Of a stretch of 64,000 nt of DNA, positions 31,131 to 42,076 are shown in pieces. The DNA is from Halobacillus litoralis (lineage in GTDB: Bacteria > Bacillota > Bacilli > Bacillales > Halobacillaceae). The notes beneath the pieces are model-generated. The model was not told where the DNA came from. It did not search any database and was given only the letters and a program-made list of their open reading frames with translations. Each line of letters begins with the position of its first letter. The first letter of the stretch is position 1. The stretch lies in NCBI RefSeq assembly GCF_020524085.2, contig NZ_CP129016.1, forward strand, positions 3,094,001-3,158,000, given 5' to 3'. The position numbers and the translations under genes were made by a program.

Positions 31131-32400
31131 GCGTTTTCCCCTCCCATACAATTTTTCCTTCAACCATTGTTAGCTCCGGCCATCCTTTCGCCTTCCAGCC
31201 ATGGAACGGCGTGTTCTTCCCTTTAGAGGCAAAACGGTGACGGTCAATCATCCGCTCGCGGCTTACGTCCACAATCGTTACATCCGCTGGCGCTCCTTTT
31301 TCTAATGTTCCATAAGGGATTCCGAAGGTCTCTGCCGGCTTCCTCGTCAGCCACTCAATGAGACGCTCCAACGGAATTCCATGCTTTTCTAAAAAGTGAG
31401 TGAACAAGAGCGGAAAGGCGGTTTCCAATCCTGTAATTCCAAACGGCGAGTACAGAAAACCTTGTTTTTTATCTTCCTCCGTGTGTGGAGCATGATCGGT
31501 CGCAATAAAATCGATAATCCCATCCATCAACCCTTCGACGAGCGCTTTCTGATCTTCTTTGGAACGAAGCGGAGGGTTCATTTTGAAAAAGGCATCGTCT
31601 TCAGGAATGTCTGTTTCGTTAAGAATCAAGTGGTGCGGCGTCACTTCCGCTGTGACGTGAATTCCGGCCTTCTTCGCATCCCGAATGACCCTCACCGATT
31701 CCTTTGTTGATACGTGACAGACGTGATAATGGCATCCGGTCGCTTCGGAGAGCAGGATGTCTCTTGCGATTTGCACGGATTCAGCAATATTCGCTATACC
31801 AGGGAGGCCGAGCCTCTCGCTTACCTCACCATCGTGAGCGACACCTTTGTACACGAGTGAATTATCTTCGCAGTGAGCAACAATGGCTTTGTTCAGTCGA
31901 CTCGCTTCCTTCATCGCTTCGTACATCATGCCTGCGGTCTGTACACCGACTCCATCATCGGTAAAGGCGAAGGCACCCATTTTTGAGAGCGTTGGCATGT
32001 CAACAAGCTCTCTTCCAAGTTGGCGAGTCGTTATGGAAGCATAAGGCAGCACTCGAACGGATGCATCCCGCTTGATCTTCTCCATTAAATTTTCCATGTT
32101 TTCTTCGGAATCAGGAACAGGCTTTGTGTTCGGCATGGCACACACAGTTGTGAATCCTCCACGTGCCGCAGCTGCTGTCCCTGTATGGATCGTTTCTTTT
32201 TGTTCGTCTCCAGGTTCACGCAAATGGATATGGACATCGACCAACCCCGGCAGAACAAGGCCTTCTTTTGCATCAATGACCTCATCCGCTTCTCCGACAG
32301 CCGGAGCTATTTCAACAATTCTACCGTCCTCGATGAGAATTTCGCATGAATCAAAGCGATGATCCGTAAACACCTGACCGTTGATGATTTTCTTTTTCAT
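31111..32400 (-). CDS. pyrC: Dihydroorotase
   Basis: The 429-residue amidohydrolase has the metal site [12 protein letters not shown], later histidines in VAHCED and YHVCHVST, and [12 protein letters not shown] with the catalytic aspartate. It closes carbamoyl aspartate to dihydroorotate. ATG 32400 directly follows the pyrB stop (TAAATG). Confidence 0.96.
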   Translation of the reverse strand: MKKKIINGQVFTDHRFDSCEILIEDGRIVEIAPAVGEADEVIDAKEGLVLPGLVDVHIHLREPGDEQKETIHTGTAAAARGGFTTVCAMPNTKPVPDSEENMENLMEKIKRDASVRVLPYASITTRQLGRELVDMPTLSKMGAFAFTDDGVGVQTAGMMYEAMKEASRLNKAIVAHCEDNSLVYKGVAHDGEVSERLGLPGIANIAESVQIARDILLSEATGCHYHVCHVSTKESVRVIRDAKKAGIHVTAEVTPHHLILNETDIPEDDAFFKMNPPLRSKEDQKALVEGLMDGIIDFIATDHAPHTEEDKKQGFLYSPFGITGLETAFPLLFTHFLEKHGIPLERLIEWLTRKPAETFGIPYGTLEKGAPADVTIVDVSRERMIDRHRFASKGKNTPFHGWKAKGWPELTMVEGKIVWEGKTHETTRA

Positions 32401-33297
32401 TTAAAGCTCCCCTTTCATGAGTGCGTGGATGATGGCCATCCGCATCGTCACTCCATTCGTCATTTGCCTGAAAATCTTTGATTTTTCACATTCCACAAGC
32501 CTCTCATCGATTTCCACCCCGCGATTGACCGGAGCTGGATGAAGGATGATGCTTTGGTTCATCATCCTTGCCTCCCTTTCGACGGTCAGGCCATATTCTT
32601 CTAGATAACTCCCTGTTCCACCTTGGTTTGTATGCCGCTCATGTTGAATCCGAAGCAGCATCAGGACATCACACGTTTCCACGGCTTCATCCATCGAGAT
32701 GTATTTCTGTGTCAAGCTAGGATCCTGCCACTCGGGTTTACTGACAAAAGATACATGGGCCCCGAGCTGCCTCAGCGCGTAGGCATTCGATCTCGCCACA
32801 CGACTGTGTTTCAAATCTCCCGCAATGCATACATGCAATCCTCTGAAACTATGAAAATGTTCATGGATCGTGTACAAGTCCAGGAGTGATTGTGTCGGGT
32901 GCTCCCCACAGCCGTCCCCGGCATTGATCAGGGGCATATCCAATCTTTCGGTACATGCCGCAAGCCCACCGACTTCGGATTGCCGGACGACAGCTAAATC
33001 CACGCCGATTGACTCTAATGTCTTTAAGGTGTCGTACAAGCTTTCCCCTTTCGTTAAGCTGGAATCCACTCCATCCAACTCAACGACATCAAAACCCAAC
33101 TTCCTTTCGGCTATGTGAAAGCTCGTCTTTGTACGTGTGCTCGGTTCTAAAAATAGATTGGCAGCAAAATGTCCAGAATAAGAGGGAAGGTTTGTTGGAT
33201 CTTCCAATTGATCTGCTAAATAAAGAAGATGATAGATCTGTTCATTGCTCAGCTGTTTCATGGAAAGTAAATTCCTCTTGGATCGAATAGCAGTCAT
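32401..33297 (-). CDS. pyrB: Aspartate carbamoyltransferase catalytic subunit
   Basis: The protein is about 298 residues, with EPSTRTKTSF (carbamoyl-phosphate site), GDLKHSRVARS and HPAPVNRGVEI. It forms carbamoyl aspartate. ATG 33297 is favoured because GGAGAG lies six bases upstream; ATG 33303 is also in frame. A PyrR attenuator precedes the gene. Confidence 0.95.
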   Translation of the reverse strand: MTAIRSKRNLLSMKQLSNEQIYHLLYLADQLEDPTNLPSYSGHFAANLFLEPSTRTKTSFHIAERKLGFDVVELDGVDSSLTKGESLYDTLKTLESIGVDLAVVRQSEVGGLAACTERLDMPLINAGDGCGEHPTQSLLDLYTIHEHFHSFRGLHVCIAGDLKHSRVARSNAYALRQLGAHVSFVSKPEWQDPSLTQKYISMDEAVETCDVLMLLRIQHERHTNQGGTGSYLEEYGLTVEREARMMNQSIILHPAPVNRGVEIDERLVECEKSKIFRQMTNGVTMRMAIIHALMKGEL

Positions 33298-33342
33298 GTA
33301 CATCTCTCCGTTCCTTTAAGTAATGTAACGGGGACTAAGGAG

Positions 33343-33440
33343 AAAAAAAGCACCCCCAGGTGTCTGGGGGTGCTGGACTCGTCGCATGACAAACGAGCCC
33401 ATCCCTAGTACACCTTTTCGAGCCTCTCGGGACTCAATTA
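33343..33440 (-). promoter_or_regulatory. PyrR-dependent attenuator between pyrP and pyrB
   Basis: On the minus strand a PyrR binding loop, GTCCCGAGAGGCT (33422-33434), is followed by a strong terminator stem AGCACCCCCAG / CTGGGGGTGCT with a T-run (33343-33374). UMP-bound PyrR stabilises the anti-antiterminator, so the terminator forms when pyrimidines are plentiful. Confidence 0.9.
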
Positions 33441-33461
33441 AAACGTGAAGCTAGTGTTGGT

Positions 33462-34851
33462 TTATGCTACATAATCTTTGTTGTCTTTTTGTTCGATTTC
33501 AGGCGCTTCAAACATTTGTCCATTTCCGTGTCCTTTTTCTTTACCAGGAAGGATCAAGTTAAGGCCGACACCGATGATAGCTGCAAGCGCCATCCCTGCG
33601 ATTTGGACTTCCTCCGTCACTTGGACGAAAGCACCGCCTACGCCGATGACGAGGATGACAGAGGCGATGATCAAGTTTCTCTTTTCACCAAAGTCTATCT
33701 GATTATCAATCAGCATCCGCAGGCCGCTGGAGGCGATGATTCCGAAGAGCAGGATGGATACCCCACCCATGACGGCTGTCGGAATGGAACTGATGACCGC
33801 GGTTACCATGCCGATAAAACCGAAGACGATGGCGATCACAGCCGCTCCTCCGATAACGAACACACTATAAACTCGTGTAATCGCAAGCACTCCGATATTT
33901 TCTCCATAGGTGGTGTTCGGAGGCCCACCTAGACAGGAGGCTATGAATGTGGCAACTCCGTCTCCAAGAATGGATTTATCCAATCCTGGGTTTTTCAAAA
34001 AGTTTTTTCCTACGACTTTCGATAAGACCATCTGATCGCCTGTATGTTCCGTGATGGTGACAAGCGCAAAGGGAACCATCAGAAAGGCTATTTCCCAGCT
34101 GATCACTTCCAGCGGTGAAAAGTCGATGAATGGGACAACGAAATCAGGAGCCTGGAAGAGAGCTGCTATAGCGCCCGTAAACGAGCCGGCTGTTGTAATG
34201 GCCGTCCATTCTTCCTGGATGCCACTCGTATCTACGATTCCCCTGGGTCATAGCGAATGCATACCCGCCGACAATTCCGAAGAGGATCGGCAGCAGGGAA
34301 AAGAATCCTTTAAAATAGATCGATGCAATAATCGTTATAGCCAGAGTGACAAGAGCGACCATGAAGTGCGTTCCACTGTAGATGTTTTCTTCCTGTCCAG
34401 GCAAGTACATGGCCATCTCCACAGCCGTTGATGCCAACCCGAGCCCTATGACTATGATGACCGGGCCGACCACAATCGGAGGAAGCAGGTTCATGAGCCA
34501 CTTCGTTCCGAAAATGGAGATTAAAAGTGCAACCAATCCGTAGACGAGGCCGGCAAGAAAACTTCCGACCATCGCCCCTGCAACCCCACTCGATTTGGAA
34601 ACTTCTATAATCGGAGCAATGAAAGCAAAACTTGAGCCGAGATAGGCCGGCACCTTCCCTCTTGTAATGAGCAGGTAAGCAAGTGTTCCGAATCCGCTTG
34701 AGACAAGCGCGACCGATGGTGATAAACCGGTCAAAAAAGGAACGAGAATCGTTGCGCCGAACATCGCGAACAAATGCTGGAGGCTTAGAACAAGCCATTT
34801 ATTGAGTGCTGGGACTTCATTAACGTCGAGTGCTGCTTTATGTTGTTTCAT
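33462..34851 (-). pseudogene. pyrP: Uracil permease, frameshifted once
   Basis: ATG 34851 follows AAGGAGG and begins MKQHKAALDVNEVP. The first part is open to the run of four G on the coding strand at 34240-34243; after that the frame is wrong. With three G the protein reads FAMTQGIVDTSGIQEEW and continues to 33462, about 462 residues with NCS2-family membrane helices and ITEHTGDQ. The protein imports uracil with protons. One extra base in a short G-run is the only defect, so a sequencing error is plausible. Confidence 0.88.
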
Positions 34852-34924
34852 ATTGATTTCCTCCTTGGTGTCTCCTCTTCTGTGAGAGGTAGTAAGTGGC
34901 TTTGAGCCCTCGAGATTTCCCCAT

Positions 34925-35030
34925 AAAAAAACCTCTTTGCGCTTAAAAAGCACGCAAAGAGGTAGACGTGTAGAGATACACGTATCCTTACGAACCTTTT
35001 AAGCCTCACGGGACTTCCTTTAAAGGTTAC
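34925..35030 (-). promoter_or_regulatory. PyrR-dependent attenuator between pyrR and pyrP
   Basis: On the minus strand AAGTCCCGTGAGGCTT (35001-35016) is the PyrR-binding loop. Downstream is the terminator ACCTCTTTGCG / CGCAAAGAGGT with a T-run (34925-34963). Confidence 0.9.
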
Positions 35031-35037
35031 TCTTCAT

Positions 35038-35607
<570 letters not shown>

Positions 35608-35616
35608 TCAGTGACG

Positions 35617-35720
35617 AAAAAACCCCTTTTCCGCATAATGGCAGAAAAGGGGTTTTCGATACACGTATCCTGTGTATAACCGTCACCTTTTCAGCCTCAC
35701 GGGACTGTCTTTAAAGGTCT
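35617..35720 (-). promoter_or_regulatory. PyrR-dependent attenuator in the pyrR leader
   Basis: On the minus strand CAGTCCCGTGAGGCTG (35692-35707) is the PyrR loop. It is followed by GATACGTGTATC and then the terminator AACCCCTTTTCTGCC / CGGAAAAGGGGTT with T-run (35617-35656). Confidence 0.9.
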
Positions 35721-35772
35721 TTATATTCTATATGGAAGTATGACACTCCCTGCATACATTGTCAAGAAGTTT

Positions 35773-36684
35773 TTAAACCTCTCTCGTTTCCAAGTACTTC
35801 AACGTCTCTTTAAAGTCCGCTGGAGGTTCGACCTCAAACGTTTTCCATTCGCCTGTTCGCGGATGCTCAAAGCCAAGCGATTTGGCATGGAGAGCCTGCC
35901 CATCAAGGTCTAAAGTTTTACGAGGGCCGTATTTAGGATCACCCGCTAGTGGATGATCGATATAGCGCATATGCACACGGATCTGGTGCGTACGTCCTGT
36001 TTCCAATTTACATTCGACAAGGGTGAAATCAGTGAAATGACGCAGCACGCGGAAATGGGTGACAGCATCACGTCCGCCATCGACCACAGCCATCCTTTGA
36101 CGATCTTTAGGATCCCTTCCAATCGGTGCATCAATGGTTCCATATTCATGATGAATTTCCCCATGGACAATCGCTTCATATTTACGTTCCACCGTCTTCT
36201 TCGACAGTTGCTCAGCGAGGGATTGATGGGCAAGATCATTCTTAGCTACCATCAATAGACCACTCGTGTCTTTATCAATCCGATGGACGATTCCCGGACG
36301 CTCTACCCCGTTGATTCCAGACAAATCTTTCACATGGAATAAAAGAGCATTTACGAGTGTTCCGGAATAGTGGCCTGCTGCCGGGTGGATCACCATACCT
36401 GATGGTTTATTGACGACAATCACATCTTCATCTTCATACACGATCTCGATCGGAATGTCCTCAGGGAGGATATCCATCGGCTCAGGTTCAGGAATATGCC
36501 ATGTGATACTCTCCCCCTCCTGCACCTTATAATTACTCTTTACCGCTTTCCCATCTACGAATACAATGCCATCTTTGAGCCATCCTTGAATTTGGGATCT
36601 GGATGCTTCTTCGATAACCTCTGTTAATAATTTATCAATCCGCTTGGACTGATCGTTTTCTGTAACCTTATAGTGTTCACTCAA
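35773..36684 (-). CDS. rluD: Pseudouridine synthase RluD/YlyB
   Basis: The 303-residue protein has an N-terminal S4 RNA-binding domain ([11 protein letters not shown]) and the RluA-family catalytic motif [11 protein letters not shown] with the active aspartate. It modifies 23S rRNA uridines. The start overlaps the lspA end by four bases. Confidence 0.94.
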   Translation of the reverse strand: MSEHYKVTENDQSKRIDKLLTEVIEEASRSQIQGWLKDGIVFVDGKAVKSNYKVQEGESITWHIPEPEPMDILPEDIPIEIVYEDEDVIVVNKPSGMVIHPAAGHYSGTLVNALLFHVKDLSGINGVERPGIVHRIDKDTSGLLMVAKNDLAHQSLAEQLSKKTVERKYEAIVHGEIHHEYGTIDAPIGRDPKDRQRMAVVDGGRDAVTHFRVLRHFTDFTLVECKLETGRTHQIRVHMRYIDHPLAGDPKYGPRKTLDLDGQALHAKSLGFEHPRTGEWKTFEVEPPADFKETLKYLETREV

Positions 36685-37154
36685 GATTTCAAACTTCCTT
36701 TCTTTCTGCGCTCATCCAAGAATGTGGCTATCATGACGAAAATCACTCCAACGACAAGTGCAGAGTCCGCTACATTGAAAATAGGAAAGTCATAAGTGAA
36801 AATGTACGTGTTGGCGAAATCAACGACTTCCTTACGAAATACACGGTCGATGAAATTCCCAATCGCCCCTGCGAGTATGAAAGCAAGCGCTACACCTACA
36901 AAACGACTTTCTTTTCCATATTGATGTAAATAATAAATGACAAAACCAATCACGACCACCGTTATAATATAAAAGAACCACATCTGCCCTTGTAGGATTC
37001 CCCAGGCAGCTCCTTGATTCCGGTGAGAGGTCAAGTAGAAAAAGTTTTCGATGATTGTTATGCTTTCTCCAATATTCATTTTTGTGACCACAAGCCACTT
37101 TGTCCACTGATCAAGGATGATGAGACCAATGGCGATGATATAATACAAAATCAT
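36681..37154 (-). CDS. lspA: Lipoprotein signal peptidase
   Basis: The 157-residue protein has four hydrophobic segments and the two catalytic aspartates in GNFIDRV and FNVADS. It cleaves the signal peptide of lipid-modified prolipoproteins at the membrane. In B. subtilis ileS and ylyA precede it; here both are absent and lspA follows the divIVA terminator. Confidence 0.96.
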   Translation of the reverse strand: MILYYIIAIGLIILDQWTKWLVVTKMNIGESITIIENFFYLTSHRNQGAAWGILQGQMWFFYIITVVVIGFVIYYLHQYGKESRFVGVALAFILAGAIGNFIDRVFRKEVVDFANTYIFTYDFPIFNVADSALVVGVIFVMIATFLDERRKKGSLKS

Positions 37155-37266
37155 AAGCGTCCTCCATGAATCTTAGTCCTAGCCTATTGTACCACAAAAC
37201 TCCATCTGCAAAGAACAACTTCTCACTTCCACATAAGCTCCCGATTGTGGAAGAAGGGATGGCAGA

Positions 37267-37302
37267 GAAAAGGTGCCGTTCTTGTGGGAACGGCACCTTG
37301 GT
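37267..37302 (-). terminator. Terminator after divIVA
   Basis: AAGGTGCCGTT / AACGGCACCTT with a seven-base loop, followed on the minus strand by TTTTCTCT. It lies 40 bases after divIVA, where ileS would be expected. Confidence 0.82.
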
Positions 37303-37341
37303 TAGTATGAAAGGATAATGTCCGTATGTACGGGATGGTAC

Positions 37342-37866
37342 TTAAGGCTGGGAGCTGTATTCCTCTTCCATTTTACGCTCCACTTCTTTCTCATCATCAA
37401 GTTCTGTATCAAATAAATGATCCCAGTCATCGTTATCAATCATATCGATTTGAGCTTCTACCAACATACGCAGTCTTGTTTTGAAAACTTTCGCCTGCTT
37501 TTTCATATCTTCTACTTCGATATTAATACGGCGTGATTTTTCAAGTGCTTCATTGATAATACGATCGGCATTTTTTTCTGCCTCTTTGACAATTAATTTC
37601 GATTCTTTGTTTGCACTGTTCTTTACGTCTTCTGCGGTTTCTTGAGCGACGAGAATTGATTTATTGAGCGTCGTCTCGATATCGTTAAAGTGACCTAGAC
37701 GTTCGTTCAATTGACTTACTTCCCGTTCCAGCTCTTTTTTCTGTCGTATAACGATTTCATAATCTTTGATGACTTGATCGAGAAATTCGTTGACTTCATC
37801 TTCATCATATCCTCTAAAACCGCGAGTGAATTCTTTGTTATGAATATCCAGTGGTGTTAATGGCAC
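37342..37866 (-). CDS. divIVA: Cell-division initiation protein DivIVA
   Basis: The 174-residue protein starts MPLTPLDIHNKEFTRGFRGYDEDEV, quoted in part, with the membrane-binding N-terminal domain followed by long coiled coils (ETLNKSILVAQETAEDVK, KEAEKNADRIINEALEKSR). DivIVA marks strongly curved membrane at poles and septa, and in spore formers tethers the chromosome. GTG 37866 is the start: GGGAGG lies about eight bases upstream and the family begins at this point. Confidence 0.95.
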   Translation of the reverse strand: MPLTPLDIHNKEFTRGFRGYDEDEVNEFLDQVIKDYEIVIRQKKELEREVSQLNERLGHFNDIETTLNKSILVAQETAEDVKNSANKESKLIVKEAEKNADRIINEALEKSRRINIEVEDMKKQAKVFKTRLRMLVEAQIDMIDNDDWDHLFDTELDDEKEVERKMEEEYSSQP

Positions 37867-37941
37867 ACCATCCACCTCCCAAAACATCGATCTAATTTAT
37901 AAATTCGACAGGAACCTACGTTATCCTTCTTTGCTGCTACA

Positions 37942-38715
37942 TTAATTTAATTTTGATGTCATCACTTTATATTTTTCTTTTTTCGTTTCACCCAGCACTT
38001 CATCGAGTTGGCTTCTCCCTTTTCCACGTAAAGAAATAAGATCGCCTTCTTCTAATGAAAATGAAGTGTCTTCTACGGTACGGAAATTGACCTTCACCTG
38101 TCCCGCCTCAATGAACATGGATGCTTTATTGCGGGACATCCCGTAAATTTCCTTGACCATAACATCCAGGCGTAAAGATGAAACCGTCGTTTGTTTCGTC
38201 GACCATGTTTCATTGCTCTCTATCCGCGTAGATAAAGGTTTTTCTTCAAATTGCACGTTGGAGCGCTTAATACCGGTTAAGTTCATTTTAATGTAGTCAC
38301 TAATTTCAGAGGCTGTTGTCATTTGAATGATGCCATCCTGTACAACGAGATCTCCCATCTTCTCTCTGCGAATTCCCAACGACATAAAAGCCCCTAGAAC
38401 ATCGCGATGCTCAAGCGCAACAAATTTTTGAGGGTAGGAAGCCTCTAATAACGTCAACTGAAAGTCTTCTTTTTCAATAATCTCGTAATCAGGAGCGATG
38501 ATCGCACGTTTTCGTTCACTAGTCTCTGCTCCCCCTTCTAATCCGTAAATAAGATCCGGATCATTACCCATGATCGCCTTCATGATCATTTGTTCCCTCG
38601 GGTCGAGGAAATCTGTCAGCTTCCGCTGATATTTAAGAGCCACATCTTCACGAAAAGATAAGACTTGATCGATGAATGGCTTTTCTTCTTTTCGAAAGTG
38701 TTGATAGATATCCAC
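37942..38715 (-). CDS. ylmH: S4-domain RNA-binding protein YlmH
   Basis: The 257-residue protein has a YlmH N-terminal region (DFLDPREQMI, LGIRREKMGDLVV) and a C-terminal S4 domain (LDVMVKEIYGMSRNKASMFIEAGQVKVN, given in part). YlmH proteins bind stalled ribosomal subunits in a quality-control role parallel to RqcH. It lies between ylmG and divIVA as usual. Confidence 0.93.
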   Translation of the reverse strand: MDIYQHFRKEEKPFIDQVLSFREDVALKYQRKLTDFLDPREQMIMKAIMGNDPDLIYGLEGGAETSERKRAIIAPDYEIIEKEDFQLTLLEASYPQKFVALEHRDVLGAFMSLGIRREKMGDLVVQDGIIQMTTASEISDYIKMNLTGIKRSNVQFEEKPLSTRIESNETWSTKQTTVSSLRLDVMVKEIYGMSRNKASMFIEAGQVKVNFRTVEDTSFSLEEGDLISLRGKGRSQLDEVLGETKKEKYKVMTSKLN

Positions 38716-38739
38716 CTAAAAAACCTCCATAACTACCAA

Positions 38740-38785
38740 AAGGAACAGATGTGAGCACATCATGATGTGCTCTCTGATCTGTTCC
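38740..38785. terminator. Hairpin between ylmG and ylmH
   Basis: GGAACAGATgtGAGCACATCA and TGATGTGCTCtctGATCTGTTCC, partly quoted, form an interrupted stem of about 20 bp. The T-tail on the minus strand is short (TTTT), so it may slow or partly end transcription, or protect the RNA. Confidence 0.5.
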
Positions 38786-38790
38786 TCGAC

Positions 38791-39060
38791 TTATAATCCC
38801 ATAATGATGTAATATAGTTCGCCTAAACCTGCTCGAGCAAAGTTCAGGACGAGAATAGCAACAATTGGTGAAATATCAATCATACCTAGTGGAGGAATGA
38901 TTTTACGGAAAGGCTCCAAGAAAGGCTCAGCCAACCGGGAAAGGACTTCACCGAAACTAGATTCACGCGCCCCAGTAAACCAGGACATCAAAATGTAGAT
39001 AATGAGAATCCAACTGTAAATTTGTAGTGCAGTCATTAAAATCTGAAACAAAAACGCCAT
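38791..39060 (-). CDS. ylmG: YggT family membrane protein YlmG
   Basis: The 89-residue protein has two hydrophobic segments and the YggT motif SWFTGARESSFGEVLSRLAEPFLEPFRKIIPP, here shortened, between them. Homologues influence division or nucleoid placement in bacteria and chloroplasts. It follows sepF by three bases. Confidence 0.92.
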   Translation of the reverse strand: MAFLFQILMTALQIYSWILIIYILMSWFTGARESSFGEVLSRLAEPFLEPFRKIIPPLGMIDISPIVAILVLNFARAGLGELYYIIMGL

Positions 39061-39063
39061 GTC

Positions 39064-39513
39064 TTACCACCTTCTGTTTATATCATCTTCATCTTGCGCA
39101 ATCATTTCTGAAATAGATCCTGAAATTTCAACATTATCAGGAGTACAAAGAAATGTTTGTGTTCCGAGCTTTTGAATATCTCCACCTATAGCATATACTG
39201 TTCCGCTTAAAAAATCTACAATTCGTTTTGCCTGATGATGATCGACACGTTGTAAATTGATTACAACAGCACGGCGGTTAACCAGCTGATCGGCAATGTC
39301 CTGAGCTTCGTTGTAACTGCTCGGCTCACTCAATACCATTTTTGATGAGGATTTAGCACTTTTCAAACTGACCACATTGCCCTGCTCCTGTTTCTTCGTG
39401 GCTCGTTGATGCTGGGCAGGCTCTTCTTCGTAATCATCTTCCACTTCTTCCTCAATGTACTCGTATTCATCATCCAACGTGAAAAACGAACGAAATTTAT
39501 TTTTCATGCTCAT
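39064..39513 (-). CDS. sepF: Cell-division protein SepF
   Basis: The protein is about 149 residues, with an N-terminal amphipathic membrane anchor ([11 protein letters not shown]), an acidic linker and the SepF core ([33 protein letters not shown], given in part). SepF tethers FtsZ to the membrane. ATG 39513 gives the family start; upstream GTG/ATG codons overlap the ribosome site. Confidence 0.94.
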   Translation of the reverse strand: MSMKNKFRSFFTLDDEYEYIEEEVEDDYEEEPAQHQRATKKQEQGNVVSLKSAKSSSKMVLSEPSSYNEAQDIADQLVNRRAVVINLQRVDHHQAKRIVDFLSGTVYAIGGDIQKLGTQTFLCTPDNVEISGSISEMIAQDEDDINRRW

Positions 39514-39534
39514 TTTCATCACCTCTGATTTTAT

Positions 39535-40206
39535 TTATTCACCGACTAGACTGGAGCCAAGGCGGATATGTGTCGCTCCTTCTTCAATCGCCAGTGCAAA
39601 GTCGTTGCTCATTCCCATGGATAAATATTCACAAGGGGCATGACGATAACCTTTGTTCCTGATGCGATCTCTTAGAGCTCTCAATTGACGGAATACACCA
39701 CGCAATTTCTCTTCGTCATCAGTATGTGGGGCCATCGTCATCAGACCGACGACTTTAACATTTTCGTAATGACTTAACACTTCTATAAAAGATTCAACTT
39801 CTGAAGCATCCAACCCGTGTTTGGATTCCTCTTCACTAATGTTAACCTGAATAAAACATGGAACCGGACAACCAGCCCTTTTGTTTATCTCTTTAGCAAG
39901 GGACTTCCGGTCAAGAGAATGGATCATGGAGACTTGTCCGATTACATCCTTCACTTTTCGCGATTGCAGGGTCCCGATAAAATGCCAGGTCGCCTGATCA
40001 CCGATTTCCTCATACTTTTCCAGAAGGCCTTCTTTCCTGTTTTCACCAAGATGTTTGATCCCTGCCTCCAGGGCTTCTTGTGCCCGATCAGTAGTGACGT
40101 ATTTGGTAACCGCTATAAGGGTGATTTCATTTTTAGAACGTCCACTATTTTTACATGCTTGTTCAATTTGTTGATCAATTTTTGCTAAGTTATCTACAAC
40201 CGACAT
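39535..40206 (-). CDS. ylmE: Pyridoxal-phosphate homeostasis protein YggS/YlmE
   Basis: The 223-residue protein has the family lysine in [10 protein letters not shown] (about 28-37), [10 protein letters not shown] and the phosphate-binding LSMGMSNDF. It binds PLP without a known catalytic activity and affects vitamin B6 and amino-acid balance. Confidence 0.94.
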   Translation of the reverse strand: MSVVDNLAKIDQQIEQACKNSGRSKNEITLIAVTKYVTTDRAQEALEAGIKHLGENRKEGLLEKYEEIGDQATWHFIGTLQSRKVKDVIGQVSMIHSLDRKSLAKEINKRAGCPVPCFIQVNISEEESKHGLDASEVESFIEVLSHYENVKVVGLMTMAPHTDDEEKLRGVFRQLRALRDRIRNKGYRHAPCEYLSMGMSNDFALAIEEGATHIRLGSSLVGE

Positions 40207-40227
40207 GTTAGAACTCCTTCCCGCTCA

Positions 40228-41025
40228 TCAAGTCCGAAGCGTGATATACCCAAGCATACGCCCCGTACTTCCCTGATCGCGCCGGTGGGAATAAAACGTT
40301 TTTTCTTCCTCGTATGTACAAAAGTCAGTCATTTGAATATTGTTTTTCCCTAAGCCTTCTTCTATCATCATTCTACGGTGAAGAATTTTCAGGTCTAATT
40401 GATATTTCCCTCTTCCTTTACTTATCACACATTCTTTTTTGTAGCTTTCAGGAATGAAACTGATGACATGGTCATCGACTTCATAGTGTTTCTTGCCAAT
40501 GGATGGTCCGATGACGACTTGGATGTTTTCAAGCTTACATCTTTGGTCTTGAAGTGCGCGGAGCATCTCTCCTGCCATCCCGTTTACTGTTCCCTTCCAT
40601 CCAGCATGAGCAATTCCTACCCAACCTGATTCAGAATCAGCAAAGTATAACGGCACGCAATCTGCAAAAAAAGCGCCAAGGACAAGGTTTTTCTCATTGG
40701 TAATCAATCCATCCACCTTCGAGACGGCGGTTTGCAAGGAAGTCGCACCAGCTCCAGCATTTCCTTTGTCTACAGCAGCGACCTCGGTACCATGAACTTG
40801 CTCACCGATTACCCATCTGGAAAGCGGGATGCCGATCTCCTCGGCAAGCGCGCGTCTATTCTTCAACACATTTTCTTTTTTATCGGATACATGGAGCCCC
40901 ATGTTCAGCGAATCGAAAGGGGCTTCACTATGTCCGCCCTGACGTGTTGTCAATCCTGCAGTCACATTCTGGTGGGAATGAAAACAAGTCATCTGTCTAA
41001 TGGAATGCGATTGGAAAGGTTCCAT
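40228..41025 (-). CDS. pgeF: Peptidoglycan editing factor PgeF (YlmD, laccase-domain protein)
   Basis: The 265-residue protein has the metal-site residues in FADCVPLYF and GIAHAGWKGTVNGMAG and the preceding histidine region QVHGTEV. PgeF removes wrongly inserted serine from muropeptide precursors; the family was long annotated as polyphenol oxidase. It starts 57 bases after ylmC. Confidence 0.92.
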   Translation of the reverse strand: MEPFQSHSIRQMTCFHSHQNVTAGLTTRQGGHSEAPFDSLNMGLHVSDKKENVLKNRRALAEEIGIPLSRWVIGEQVHGTEVAAVDKGNAGAGATSLQTAVSKVDGLITNEKNLVLGAFFADCVPLYFADSESGWVGIAHAGWKGTVNGMAGEMLRALQDQRCKLENIQVVIGPSIGKKHYEVDDHVISFIPESYKKECVISKGRGKYQLDLKILHRRMMIEEGLGKNNIQMTDFCTYEEEKTFYSHRRDQGSTGRMLGYITLRT

Positions 41026-41082
41026 TTGAACACCACCTCAATTTCACTCCATTTTAACACATTTTTCATCCAATTTCTTCTC

Positions 41083-41358
41083 TTATTCGTCTGATTCTGT
41101 CTTTTGTACCGTAGAAATGCTTTTGTAGCCATTCTTTTTCACTAAAATGACATCAGCCCCAATATTCACAATTTGGTCCCACGGAATCGTCATTTCTTCT
41201 TCCTTCCCGAAAAGTCCCATCGCTTTCCCTTTCAAAGTAAGGACGAGCCCCTTAAGCCGCCCCCTCTGTGTATCTATATCAAGATCGCTTATATACCCCA
41301 GACGTTCCCCTGTTTCCATCGCAATGACATCTTTCATTTGCAGTTCCGTGATTTTCAT
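41083..41358 (-). CDS. ylmC: PRC-barrel protein of the YlmC/YmxH family
   Basis: The 91-residue protein has the PRC-barrel pattern METGERLGYISDLDIDTQRGRLKGLVL, partly quoted, and DQIVNIGADVILVK. The family is linked to sporulation, with no known reaction. The gene follows sigG across a 718-base gap filled by element copy 3. Confidence 0.9.
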   Translation of the reverse strand: MKITELQMKDVIAMETGERLGYISDLDIDTQRGRLKGLVLTLKGKAMGLFGKEEEMTIPWDQIVNIGADVILVKKNGYKSISTVQKTESDE

Positions 41359-41456
41359 TTCTCCTCACTCTCCTTATTCCCACTATATGCATAGAATCAA
41401 CAAATTAGAAAACAGAGAAAACGATTCCACCCATTTACTCAAAACCTTAATAAAGT

Positions 41457-42014
41457 ATATGGCAGGATTGTTGAAGACTCAGTTTCGAGATGTTCTTGGG
41501 GGTCGTTGCCTGGGTTGAGCGTCAGGGGTGGTTGGGAAGCCACTCGCTTTCCTGTGGGGAGTGGCAAGCTTCCTCGGGCGTTTTGCCGCACTAAGGGATC
41601 TCGCCTATCTCCTTTCTCCCACGGGAGTATCGCAGCTTCCCAACCACCCCATTCTATGAAGGTGAGAAACGAACCCCATTATTGTGTGAGGATGCCTTCC
41701 ACGACCCTGTTGTTATAAGAATAAACGCTATTTAACAAGCTTTTCGCATGCAGAATTGCGACTTTAGGAATTCTTTCCCTCCAATTACCATGTGTATAAA
41801 AAGCAGTTTATTCCCAATGTGGTTTCGAGATACTTATATAGCGAAGGGGCGGAGGGTAATGGCGAGACTCCTGCGGGAAAAAAGTGCATGGTGAGACCCC
41901 ACAGGACGCAGTCCGAGGAGGCTCACCGCGCTCCCGCGGAAAGCGAGCTATTCCCCGCAGCCCCATCTACTCAACAAAAGTCTCGAAACTGAGTCTTCCA
42001 GAATAGGGAGCGTT
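41457..42014 (+). repeat. Element copy 3: paired-hairpin inverted-end element, about 558 bp
   Basis: The ends GAAGACTCAGTTTCGAGA (41473-41490) and TCTCGAAACTGAGTCTTC (41981-41998) are perfect 18-bp inverted repeats. Module B occupies about 41522-41651, with 16-bp perfect arms GGGGTGGTTGGGAAGC / GCTTCCCAACCACCCC. Module A occupies about 41845-41967. Outer flanks are ATGGCAGGATTGTT on the left and AGGGAGCGTTTG on the right. It fills the gap between ylmC and sigG, where no gene is seen. Confidence 0.9.
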
Positions 42015-42041
42015 TGTTGAAGAAAAGGGAGTTCGGGCATT

Positions 42042-42070
42042 AAAAAAAGCTTCTGCGTGGGCAGAAGCTT
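42042..42070 (-). terminator. sigG terminator
   Basis: AAGCTTCTGC / GCAGAAGCTT with a short loop, followed on the minus strand by seven T. It lies seven bases after the sigG stop. Confidence 0.9.
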
Positions 42071-42076
42071 AAGGGT

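Noticed and set aside
37166..37176. CCATGAATC upstream of lspA as another altered CCAGGAATC site
   Set aside because: It is in non-coding DNA, so the original base cannot be inferred.
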